This document shows, in pieces, positions 8,165 through 15,891 of a stretch of 35,594 nt of DNA. Both the position numbers and the translations under genes were made by a program. The notes under the pieces are model-generated. The model searched no databases. It was not told the origin of the DNA and saw nothing but the letters and a program-made list of their open reading frames with translations. How positions within the stretch are numbered: the stretch's first letter is position 1; each line of letters opens with the position of its first letter. The stretch is from Gemmatimonadota bacterium. Lineage in GTDB: Bacteria; Gemmatimonadota; Gemmatimonadetes; Longimicrobiales; Gaopeijiaceae. The stretch is taken from positions 1 to 35,594 of the forward strand of contig JAJDNC010000108.1 of the NCBI GenBank assembly GCA_022340865.1, given 5' to 3'.

Positions 8165-8662
8165 ATGGGAAAGTCACGGATGGGCGAGGCCTACGACCTC
8201 GATCGAAACGACGAAGCGCGGAGCCATCTCTGGCTCCAGAGCCTTCAGGAGAGTCTGGCGGCACGGCTCACGGAGATCATGCCTCAGGTCCCTCCGGAGG
8301 TCGTGTCGGGGCGGGCGAAGCCCGAAGCAAGGGCGTCCGCCGCGACGTCGGCATCCTCGACTCATGTGAGCCTGGTAGAGCGGCTGAAGCGAAGGAAGGT
8401 CGTGCAGTGGCTGTTGGGGTACGTGGCCGTGAGCTGGATGCTCCTCCAGCTCAATGACGTTCTCGCGGATGTCTGGGGCGTGCCTCTCACGCTTCAAAGG
8501 GCCGGATCGCTGGCACTCGGCCTCGGCGTCCTTCCGGCCCTGGTGCTCGCGTGGTACCACGGAGAGAAGGGTCGCCAGCGAGTCTGTTGCGCGGAGTTGG
8601 GTCTCATCTCCGTCACGCTCGGGGTCGCCCTCGCAACGGTGTGGCGGGTGTGCTTCGGTTGA
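8165..8662 (+). CDS. Small membrane protein with LKRRKV-type transmembrane domain
   Basis: This 165-aa protein has a soluble N-terminal third rich in charged residues, then a basic segment VERLKRRKVVQ. Three hydrophobic helices follow at about 79-100, 112-132 and 140-161. The ERLKRRKV + membrane helix + helix pair resembles a module common at the end of adenylate cyclases, kinases and TPR proteins in Gemmatimonadota and Acidobacteriota; here it stands without such a partner. The ATG at 8165 was chosen because a GGAGGGAGGTG ribosome site sits directly before it. The longer open frame to 7832 runs across the hipBA operators. It is divergent from hipBA and 251 bp upstream of the response-regulator gene. 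Function is unknown. Confidence 0.7.
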   Translation: MGKSRMGEAYDLDRNDEARSHLWLQSLQESLAARLTEIMPQVPPEVVSGRAKPEARASAATSASSTHVSLVERLKRRKVVQWLLGYVAVSWMLLQLNDVLADVWGVPLTLQRAGSLALGLGVLPALVLAWYHGEKGRQRVCCAELGLISVTLGVALATVWRVCFG

Positions 8663-8913
8663 CCCATGAATCGAGCGGGCAAGACGGAGCCGCGAACATC
8701 TGGCGCCCGACGTAGACCGCGCGTATCCTCCCGTGAGGAGTGCCGGCGTCACGGACCGCAACCGCGGGTAGGGTCCCTCCCGTGATCGCGTGAGGCGCCA
8801 GGTCGAAGTCCGCCGTAGCATCGATTCGTCCGGACCATCGGCCAGGACCGGCGAGTCACTCCTGCCCACTCCCGACCGGCCGAGGCTCCACTTCCCTCTT
8901 GCCGGGAGCGGCA

Positions 8914-9579
8914 ATGGGTCAGCCAAGTCACGGGGTCACCGACGTCATCTCGGTGTGGGTGGTCGAAGACCATCGCGAGACCCGCGAGACGATCAAGGAG
9001 CTCATCGATTCGGAGCCCGGTCTGATCTGCACCAAGGCGTTCGGGTCCGCCGAGGAGATCCTGGCCTACATCAAGGACCACTACGTCCCTGAAGTCATCA
9101 TCTGCGACGTGGGTTTGCCGGGGATGAGCGGGATCGAGCTGGTGGAGCGGCTGCGGCCCATCGCCTCGGGCACCAAGGTGGTCATGATGACCGTGCACGA
9201 GGAGAAGGAGAAGATCCACAGCGCCCTCACCGCGGGTGCGTCGGGATATCTCACCAAGCCGCCCTCAGCCGACGAGCTCATCGGCGCCATCCGAGACGTG
9301 ATGAACGGCGGGGCCGCCATGTCCCCGCGGGTGGCGCGCAAGGTGCTTGAGATCTTCGCCCAGCAACACGTGTCACCGTACAACTACCAGCTCACGGCCC
9401 GCGAGCAAGATGTCCTCGAAGAGCTCGTGGCCGGGAAGACCAAGAAGCGTATCGCCAGGGATCTGTCATTGAGCGTGTGCACGGTCGATACGCATCTACG
9501 AAGCGTATACGCAAAGCTGCACGTGAACACACAGACGGCAGCGGTCGCCAAGGCTTTCAGGGAGGGGTTGGTGCGGTAG
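8914..9579 (+). CDS. NarL/FixJ-type (LuxR) response regulator
   Basis: This 221-aa protein has a receiver domain (about 10-130) with acidic E18/D19, phospho-acceptor D65 in ICDVGLPG, T93 and K115. A LuxR-type helix-turn-helix follows at about 155-215 (LTAREQDVLEEL, then KRIARDLSLSVCTVDTHLRSVYAKL). The ATG at 8914 has a GGGAG site five bases upstream; a TTG 15 bases earlier is possible. It is the first gene of the peptide-modification operon. It should be the output partner of the HisKA_3-type kinase that closes the operon, because LuxR-type regulators normally pair with that kinase class. Targets are probably the operon itself and linked export genes elsewhere (inference). The 251 bp upstream hold no recognisable gene. 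Confidence 0.93.
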   Translation: MGQPSHGVTDVISVWVVEDHRETRETIKELIDSEPGLICTKAFGSAEEILAYIKDHYVPEVIICDVGLPGMSGIELVERLRPIASGTKVVMMTVHEEKEKIHSALTAGASGYLTKPPSADELIGAIRDVMNGGAAMSPRVARKVLEIFAQQHVSPYNYQLTAREQDVLEELVAGKTKKRIARDLSLSVCTVDTHLRSVYAKLHVNTQTAAVAKAFREGLVR

Positions 9580-9635
9580 GCCCCTCCTTCCGGATACCTG
9601 TCCATCGACACGAGGGCTTCTGCAAGGAGAGACAC

Positions 9636-10742
9636 ATGCCAAAGTCACCACAAGGTGTATTGCCGTCCTCGCTGGATTGGTACGTACCGGGGTCCGTGGT
9701 GAGCGCGCTGTGGGGAAGCGTGATGCCGCGGCTCGCGGCCACGGTGTGGAAGGGTGATCTCGTATGGCCACCTCCCTCGGCCCAGAAACAGTTGGTCCAC
9801 GGGGATATGTACGCCTACCCCCTCACGGCGAAGGCGCAGAAGGACTTCTGGACGAAGCTGGCCCAGATCGCATTCGGCTCGGTGAAGGTCTACCAGAGCC
9901 TGCGGAAGGAGCTCGATTCGGGGGGCCAGGCCAACCCGCGCCGTTTCAGCGCCGGCCAGCGTGCGGCCCACGTCGTCCTGGACTACTTCGACCCGGACCA
10001 GCAGACGAGCCATTGCATGCGCCTCCGTGTGATCCGGGCGCACGGCTACGACTTCGTGCTCAGCAGCAATGGCCTGGACATCTTCATTCCCGAGAACCCC
10101 TTCGAGGACGGAGGGTCGGGCAACGGGGCTGAGAGCGGCAGGGCGAAGGTGCTTCAGATGTACAAGTTCCGGGAGACCGGGAAGCCCCCCATCGGATTGC
10201 CCGGCGTGCCGGCGAGCTTCCCCCAGAGCGGAGACGACATCCTGATTCCCATCCCGCAGCTCTCCACCCCCACAGGGGCCTACCAGGTGAACGAGGACTG
10301 GATGAAGGGGATGGCCAACGACGTCGCCTGGTGGATCTCCGGGACGGCGTACCGGGGCATGATGGCCGCCCTGCCCCGGATCATCGCGTGCATGTGGTAC
10401 GAAGAGGTCGTGTGGCCGAATGAGCCTCTCAAGGTCAAGGGCAAGCCCAATCCCAACACCACGCGGGGACGCTTCGACACCGAGCTGAAGGAGCTCCTCG
10501 AGGAGCGCATGGAGACCGTCCTTCCGGCGGACATGGCCATCGAGGTCGTGGCACCCAGCGCCGTCGATCCCGATGCCTTGGGCCTTCCTGGCTGGAAGCC
10601 GAGGGACATCATGATCGCCAAAGAGGGAATCTGGATCCCCCGTCCCGACGAGGCGCCCGGAGCGTCGGCTCTCTTGGACGCCATCGAGAAGGGAAGCGCC
10701 GGGAACCCGGTCTTCACCGACAGTGGCCCCTGCACCCAGTGA
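9636..10742 (+). CDS. Unrecognised 368-aa protein with internal duplication, upstream of cyclodehydratase
   Basis: I do not recognise this family. No signal peptide or membrane helix is obvious, so it is probably cytoplasmic. It contains two copies of one module. Residues 15-46 (WYVPG, then PRLAATVWKGDLVWP) align with residues 232-262 (WWISG, then PRIIACMWYEEVVWP). Each copy later ends in a similar strand, NGLDIFIP at 145-152 and EGIWIPRP at 330-337. The protein has only three cysteines: C127, C252 and C366. The extreme C-terminus is rich in Ser, Thr and Cys (residues 354-367). An AAGGAGA ribosome site precedes the ATG. It ends one base before the ATG of the YcaO cyclodehydratase, so the two are surely co-expressed. 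It could be the modified substrate, a substrate carrier, or an accessory enzyme; sequence alone does not decide. Confidence 0.85.
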   Translation: MPKSPQGVLPSSLDWYVPGSVVSALWGSVMPRLAATVWKGDLVWPPPSAQKQLVHGDMYAYPLTAKAQKDFWTKLAQIAFGSVKVYQSLRKELDSGGQANPRRFSAGQRAAHVVLDYFDPDQQTSHCMRLRVIRAHGYDFVLSSNGLDIFIPENPFEDGGSGNGAESGRAKVLQMYKFRETGKPPIGLPGVPASFPQSGDDILIPIPQLSTPTGAYQVNEDWMKGMANDVAWWISGTAYRGMMAALPRIIACMWYEEVVWPNEPLKVKGKPNPNTTRGRFDTELKELLEERMETVLPADMAIEVVAPSAVDPDALGLPGWKPRDIMIAKEGIWIPRPDEAPGASALLDAIEKGSAGNPVFTDSGPCTQ

Positions 10743-10743
10743 C

Positions 10744-12819
10744 ATGGCGACGCCTGGCAAACCCCTCACGCTGAGACCGGCCCTCCTTCCGGGGGGGGCC
10801 GTCCTCTGCGACGACCATGGCCACGTGAAGATCGGTGTCCGCGAGGGGGCGTTCGAGGCTCTGGGGAATGGCGCCCCGGATTTCCTGCGGCTGGCCGTGG
10901 CCCACCTCGCCGGGATGCATGCCGTCGATGCGGGGCTGGTAGTGCCCTCGGCGGCAGATGCGGCAGCGGCCCTTCCGGGGCCGGCCGAGGCGACCGTGGA
11001 GGAGTCCGGCGAATGCTCGCCTGGTACCTTCCATCCGGCCGACAAGGCGCCTGTGATCATCTTGGCAACCAGCTATCTGAGCCGAGATCTCGAGCGTGCC
11101 GCGCTGGATGTGCGCGCGTCGGGTGGGGATGCGCTTCCGGTGGTTGTCGATGGCGGCGTCACGTACGTGGGGCCGCTCCTGGAGCCGGATGCTTCGCCAT
11201 GCATCCTCTGCGTGCAGCGCTGCATCGCGCCGAATCGCCAGGCGGACGCGCTGTTGGAGAGGCCGGCGCCCGGGGAGACAGAGCGCGAGCGGCTTCGGCA
11301 GACGGCACGCTCTTGGTGGCACCGGCGCTCCTCGGTGCCGACGGACACCATCCTGGAGATCGACGGAGGAGGCCGTGAGGTCACACGCCACCATGTACGT
11401 CGCTTCGATGACTGTCAGGTGTGCGGCCTTCCGGCGACCCGTCGGAACGGCGCGCCTCCCCGCCTGCGCTCCGTGCCCAGCCGCCCGGGATCGGACACCG
11501 GGTCTCGTATCACGCATCCGGATGAGGCCTACGCCCGGTTCGAGCATCTGGTGAGTCCCCTCACCGGCGCGGTGCGTCACGTAAGGGAAGTGGACACGGG
11601 AGCGCCTGGCCTGATCCACGTGTACACGGCGGGCCACGCCGTGCGGCTGGGCGCCGCTTCCCTCAGGGAGTTCATGCGTGACGGACGGGACCACAGCGGT
11701 GGCAAGGGTGGCTCGGCGGCGCAGGCGCGGGTGAGCGCCCTCTGCGAGGCGCTGGAGCGCTTTTCTTCGGTCTTCCGGGGTGACGAGGTGGACGCGGTGG
11801 GGACTCGCTGCGACGTGGAGGGCGCGCTGGATCCGTCGGACTTCCTGTTGTTCAGCAACGCCCAGTACGCGGCCCGGCAGGTATGGAACCGAAGGACCAC
11901 GAGCGGCTTCCAGAAAGTCCCCGAGCCCTTCGACGAGGGCGCGGAGGTGGCATGGAGCCGGGTCTGGTCGCTGATCTCGGGAACGGAGGCCTATGTGCCT
12001 ACCGCGCTGCTCTACCTGGGCTTCCGGGGGCCGGGCGCCCACTTCTGCAATGCGGACTCCAACGGCCTCGCGGCGGGCCAGACTCTGGAGGAGGCGGTTC
12101 TCCAGGGTTTCCTGGAGCTCGTGGAGCGGGACGCCATCGCGCTCTGGTGGTACAACCGGACCCGGCAGGCGGCCGTGGACATCGAGAGCTACGACGACGA
12201 CTACGTTCGCGGGGTATTCCGGCACTACGAGTCCATCGGCCGGCGAGCCTGGGTCCTCGACCTGACTTCGGACCTGGGCATCCCGGTCCATGTGGCCGTC
12301 TCCGCGCGGATCGAGACCGGTCCTCCCGAGATCATCTTCGGCTTCGGGGCCCACCTGGATCCGTCCATCGCGCTACGGAGGTGCGTAACCGAGATGAACC
12401 AGATGCTCGCCACGGTCATGCGCCCTCCCGAGCAGCGTCGAGGACAGCTCAGGGGGGAGTTCGACGATGCCCTCGATTGGTGGGCGAACGCCGGATTGGA
12501 AGGGCACCCCTACCTCGTGCCGGCGGGTCCCCCCGTGAGTCACGGGGATGCATCGCGCGCGTACCGACCCACGGGGGACATCCTGGACGACGTGATGTCG
12601 TGCCTGGACATCGCTCACCGCCACGGACTGGAGGTCTACATCAGGGACATGACCAGATCGGACCTGGGGCTTCCGGTGGTGAAGGTGCTGGTGCCCGGTC
12701 TTCGCCACTTCTGGCGCCGCCTCGCACCGGGACGCCTCTACGAGGTTCCGGTGGAGATGGGGCGGCTGGATGCTAACCTGGCCGAGGCGGAGATGAACCC
12801 CGTCTCGGTGTTCGTCTGA
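10744..12819 (+). CDS. Fused E1-like/YcaO cyclodehydratase (TOMM biosynthesis)
   Basis: This protein of about 691 aa fuses the two cyclodehydratase parts. Residues 1 to about 270 form an Ocin-ThiF-like leader-binding/E1-like region, with a structural zinc site predicted from C153, C156, C224 and C227. Residues about 285-691 form a YcaO ATP-dependent domain. It carries GKGGSAAQARVSALCEALERFS at about 320-341 (E335, E338 likely metal/ATP ligands) and a second conserved block around 440-463 (NGLAAGQTLEEA, FLELVERD). Such fusions use ATP to turn Cys, Ser or Thr of a peptide into azolines. The usual PxPxP tail of this class is not present; the protein ends NPVSVFV. A GTG at 10723 would overlap the preceding gene; the ATG at 10744 follows its stop by one base. 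No dehydrogenase, protease or exporter accompanies it. Confidence 0.9.
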   Translation: MATPGKPLTLRPALLPGGAVLCDDHGHVKIGVREGAFEALGNGAPDFLRLAVAHLAGMHAVDAGLVVPSAADAAAALPGPAEATVEESGECSPGTFHPADKAPVIILATSYLSRDLERAALDVRASGGDALPVVVDGGVTYVGPLLEPDASPCILCVQRCIAPNRQADALLERPAPGETERERLRQTARSWWHRRSSVPTDTILEIDGGGREVTRHHVRRFDDCQVCGLPATRRNGAPPRLRSVPSRPGSDTGSRITHPDEAYARFEHLVSPLTGAVRHVREVDTGAPGLIHVYTAGHAVRLGAASLREFMRDGRDHSGGKGGSAAQARVSALCEALERFSSVFRGDEVDAVGTRCDVEGALDPSDFLLFSNAQYAARQVWNRRTTSGFQKVPEPFDEGAEVAWSRVWSLISGTEAYVPTALLYLGFRGPGAHFCNADSNGLAAGQTLEEAVLQGFLELVERDAIALWWYNRTRQAAVDIESYDDDYVRGVFRHYESIGRRAWVLDLTSDLGIPVHVAVSARIETGPPEIIFGFGAHLDPSIALRRCVTEMNQMLATVMRPPEQRRGQLRGEFDDALDWWANAGLEGHPYLVPAGPPVSHGDASRAYRPTGDILDDVMSCLDIAHRHGLEVYIRDMTRSDLGLPVVKVLVPGLRHFWRRLAPGRLYEVPVEMGRLDANLAEAEMNPVSVFV

Positions 12820-12832
12820 GGCGGGGGCTCGC

Positions 12833-15800
12833 ATGCGCACTCGAAAGATCACCTGGGGGGCGATGCTCGCGGCCGGCGTGATCACGGCGGCGCCCGCTAC
12901 CGCAACCGGGCAAAGCCTCCGCTTCACCCGCCTGGGTGTACGAGACGGCCTCAGTCAGGCCAGCGGGTACGCGCTGGTACAGGACAACGACGGCTTCCTC
13001 TGGGTGGGAACGCAGAACGGCGTCAACCGCTACGACGGGGTCTCGTTCCGGTCCTCCTGGACCACCAACGGCCAAGACGGCCCCGTGAGCTTCGCCGAAG
13101 TGCGTGCGCTCTTCGCTGACGCGGAGGGGCACGTGTGGGTGGGGGTCGATGGCATGGGGCTGTACCTGTACGACCGGATGCGCGAGGACTTCGACACGGT
13201 TGCGGTATCGGCCGCCGGTCCGGAGTCTCCGACGCTACCGAGGAAGTTCTTCGGCTTCACGGAGACGGCCGGTACGGTGCTGGTGGCTACGGACGTGGGG
13301 ATCGGCTCGATAAGGTGGGATTCGGCCGGCGCCTCACTCCACCTCGGCGGCCACGTGCACGCCGACGGGTGCGGGCCCGCCGTCACCTCCCTGGGGCTCG
13401 TCGGCGACATCCTGTGGGCGGGTACCCTGGATGGCTGTGTTCTGACGGAGCTTGCGGGAACGGACGACCACGGCACCGTGGCGGCTCGACTCGACGTGAA
13501 GGTCAAGACCATCGCTCCGGGACCGGACGATGTCGTGTACGTAGGCACCGAAGGGAAGGGCCTCTTCGTCTTCGGTCGGGACGGTCGACTGCGCGGCACG
13601 GCGGGACCGTCCGGAATTACCTCCGGCACCAACAGGGTCACCTCGGTCCTGACCACCCCCGACGGCGACACCTGGATCGGTACCCTCGGTGGGCTGGGGC
13701 TGATCTCGTCCGGCCACGCCGACACCACGTGGTTCGAGATGGGTTCGGAGGCAGCGGGAGCGCTGCCCAATGGGAACGTCGAGAGCCTCTACAGGGATCG
13801 CTCCGGTGTCCTCTGGATCGGTACCTGGCGGGGGTTGGCACGCCTGAGCCCCTGGTATCGCGGCATCCACTACATTCCTGAGCGCATGGACCGCACGGGC
13901 GAGCCCGTGGGAGGTGTGGTCTCCATCCTTCCCGACGGACCCGGCGGCCTGCTCACGGGATCCCTGGGCGGCACCGTCACCCACGTGGCCCGGTCGAGCA
14001 TGACACCCGGGGTGGTCGAGGAGGGCACGCCGGAGCTCGCCGACATCCACTCCATGGCCTGGGGGCGGAACGGCGATCTGTGGGTGGGGACGCAGGGCAC
14101 CGGGTTGTACCGCCGGACCCGTTCCGGGTGGCGCTCATATCACATGGGCGACGGTGGCACTGCGTCCAGCGACTACGTGGGGGCGGTCTTCGTGGACCAC
14201 GCAGGCGTGGTCTGGGCCGGCACCAACCACAGGGGCCTCCAGGTATACGATCCCGGGAGAGACCGCTTCAACGCATTCACGGTCAGGGGACCCTCCCATG
14301 GTCTCGATACCGCTTATGTGTGGCCCATCCGGGAGGACGGTGACGGCGCTCTCTGGTTCGGTGAGTACCAGTTGGGGGGAGGTGGCCTCTTCCGGCTCGG
14401 CGCGGATCGGCGCACGCTCGACTTCTTCGCCACCGGTAGCGGCGCAGGGGCGCACGCCAACGCCGGGCGTGTGCTCACGATCCTGCTGAGCGGGGACACG
14501 CTCGTGTGGTTCGGCACCCAGGGCGGCGGGCTCGGACGGTTGGATCCGCGCACGGGAGACCTCCGGTTCTACACCACCCGGGACGGCCTCTCCGATAACA
14601 TCGTGGAGGGGATTCTGGAGGACCGGTCGGGGAAGCTCTGGATAAGCACGAACGCGGGATTGGCACGATTCGACCCGACCACCGGAGAGTTCTGGGTGCT
14701 CGGAGAGGAGTCGGGAATCCAGGCCGCTCGTTTCTTTGCGAACTCCGCTTACGCTGCCGACGACGGCCTGCTCTACTTCGGTGGACCGAACGGAATTACC
14801 GTCATCGATCCTTCGCGCATCACTCCGAGTCGAAAGCCGCCTCCCATCGCTCTCGTCGGCTTCCTCGTCCGCGGGGTGGAGCGAGCCGACGTCACCAACG
14901 CTTCGGCGCGTTCCGGGATCGAGCTGCGACCCGGCGAGAACTTCTTCACCATCGAGTTCGCGGGCCTCGACTTGGCAGAGACGGGACGGACCAGGCTCCA
15001 ATACCGTCTCGACGGCCTGGAAGCGAGCTGGGTGGATGCCGGCGCCGGCCGCTCGGCTCGCTACACGGACGTTCGCCCCGGGCGATACAGGTTTCTGGTA
15101 CGGGCCCGGAGCAGCGCGGGTGCCTGGGCCCGAGCCGGACTGACCATCCCCATCGTCGTGCGGCCCCCAGTCTACGAGACCCTCTGGTTTCAGGCGTCGT
15201 TGCTCGCCGTCCTCGCCGGCATCCTCACCGCGGGGTACCGGTACCGCCGCAAGCAGCTCGAGCGTGTGAGGGCCATGCGGCTCCAGATCGCCGGTGAGCT
15301 CCACGACGACATCGGCGCCAACCTCAGTGCCATCGCCCTGAAGAGCGACCTCGTACGCCGCGTTGGTCAGGAGGACACCCGGGGCAGCCCCGTCCTCACC
15401 GACATCCAGCGCCTTGCCCACGACACGATGCACAAGGTGCGGGAGATGATCTGGGTGGTGAAGGAGGAGCACGACACCGTTCAAGGCCTGGTCACTCGTA
15501 TGGAGGACGCGGCAGGTACGCTCCTGGGTGGCGTGATCGATTTCTCCTTCACCATCGATCCCACGCTGCCGAATGCGCCCCTGGGAATGGCGGTGCGCCA
15601 GGACGTCTACCGGGTCTTCAAGGAAGCGCTCCAGAACGTGATGAAGCACGCCGGCCAGTGTCGGGTGGACATCCAGGTGCTGCACAGTCGATCCGAGCTG
15701 CTCATCCACGTTTCCGACGACGGATGCGGGTTCGAGGCGAACCGGGTAGAACCAGGCACGGGTCTGAAGCTCATGGGAATGCGCAACCGGGGACAGGGCG

Positions 15801-15865
15801 TGGGCGTGAAGGTAACGAGCTCACCGGGAAGCGGCACTCGCGTGGCGATCTCTACGAAGATCTGA
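12833..15865 (+). CDS. Propeller-domain sensor histidine kinase (Reg_prop / Y_Y_Y / HisKA_3)
   Basis: This 1010-aa protein has a signal peptide (about 1-27) and then a very long extracytoplasmic sensor. Repeated LWVGT/LWIGT-type blades (for example WVGTQNGVNRYDG, WIGTLGGLG, WIGTWRGLARL, LWISTNAGLARF) form the two-component-regulator beta-propellers. A Y_Y_Y domain follows at about 685-775 (FFTIEFAGLDL, YRLDGLE, ARSSAGAW), then one membrane helix at about 785-805. The cytoplasmic HisKA_3 domain has phospho-histidine H824 in GELHDDIG, and the ATPase domain has FKEALQNVMKHA and SDDGCGF. It starts 13 bp after the cyclodehydratase gene with a GGGGG-rich ribosome site. It is the probable partner of the LuxR-type regulator at the operon start. 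It lacks the receiver and AraC domains of Bacteroidetes hybrid forms. Confidence 0.94.
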   Translation: MRTRKITWGAMLAAGVITAAPATATGQSLRFTRLGVRDGLSQASGYALVQDNDGFLWVGTQNGVNRYDGVSFRSSWTTNGQDGPVSFAEVRALFADAEGHVWVGVDGMGLYLYDRMREDFDTVAVSAAGPESPTLPRKFFGFTETAGTVLVATDVGIGSIRWDSAGASLHLGGHVHADGCGPAVTSLGLVGDILWAGTLDGCVLTELAGTDDHGTVAARLDVKVKTIAPGPDDVVYVGTEGKGLFVFGRDGRLRGTAGPSGITSGTNRVTSVLTTPDGDTWIGTLGGLGLISSGHADTTWFEMGSEAAGALPNGNVESLYRDRSGVLWIGTWRGLARLSPWYRGIHYIPERMDRTGEPVGGVVSILPDGPGGLLTGSLGGTVTHVARSSMTPGVVEEGTPELADIHSMAWGRNGDLWVGTQGTGLYRRTRSGWRSYHMGDGGTASSDYVGAVFVDHAGVVWAGTNHRGLQVYDPGRDRFNAFTVRGPSHGLDTAYVWPIREDGDGALWFGEYQLGGGGLFRLGADRRTLDFFATGSGAGAHANAGRVLTILLSGDTLVWFGTQGGGLGRLDPRTGDLRFYTTRDGLSDNIVEGILEDRSGKLWISTNAGLARFDPTTGEFWVLGEESGIQAARFFANSAYAADDGLLYFGGPNGITVIDPSRITPSRKPPPIALVGFLVRGVERADVTNASARSGIELRPGENFFTIEFAGLDLAETGRTRLQYRLDGLEASWVDAGAGRSARYTDVRPGRYRFLVRARSSAGAWARAGLTIPIVVRPPVYETLWFQASLLAVLAGILTAGYRYRRKQLERVRAMRLQIAGELHDDIGANLSAIALKSDLVRRVGQEDTRGSPVLTDIQRLAHDTMHKVREMIWVVKEEHDTVQGLVTRMEDAAGTLLGGVIDFSFTIDPTLPNAPLGMAVRQDVYRVFKEALQNVMKHAGQCRVDIQVLHSRSELLIHVSDDGCGFEANRVEPGTGLKLMGMRNRGQGVGVKVTSSPGSGTRVAISTKI

Positions 15866-15891
15866 CCGGCGGCGGCTCCGTCACCGTCACG

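Noticed and set aside
8666..8782. Small plus-strand frame (38 codons) upstream of the response regulator as a peptide precursor
   Set aside because: Its translation is mostly Arg, Pro and Gly, with one Cys and no leader/core layout, and no ribosome site is evident.
10714..12354. Long open frame on the minus strand opposite the cyclodehydratase
   Set aside because: It is an antisense shadow of a clearly conserved YcaO gene. Long stop-free frames are normal in such GC-rich DNA, and its protein matches no family.
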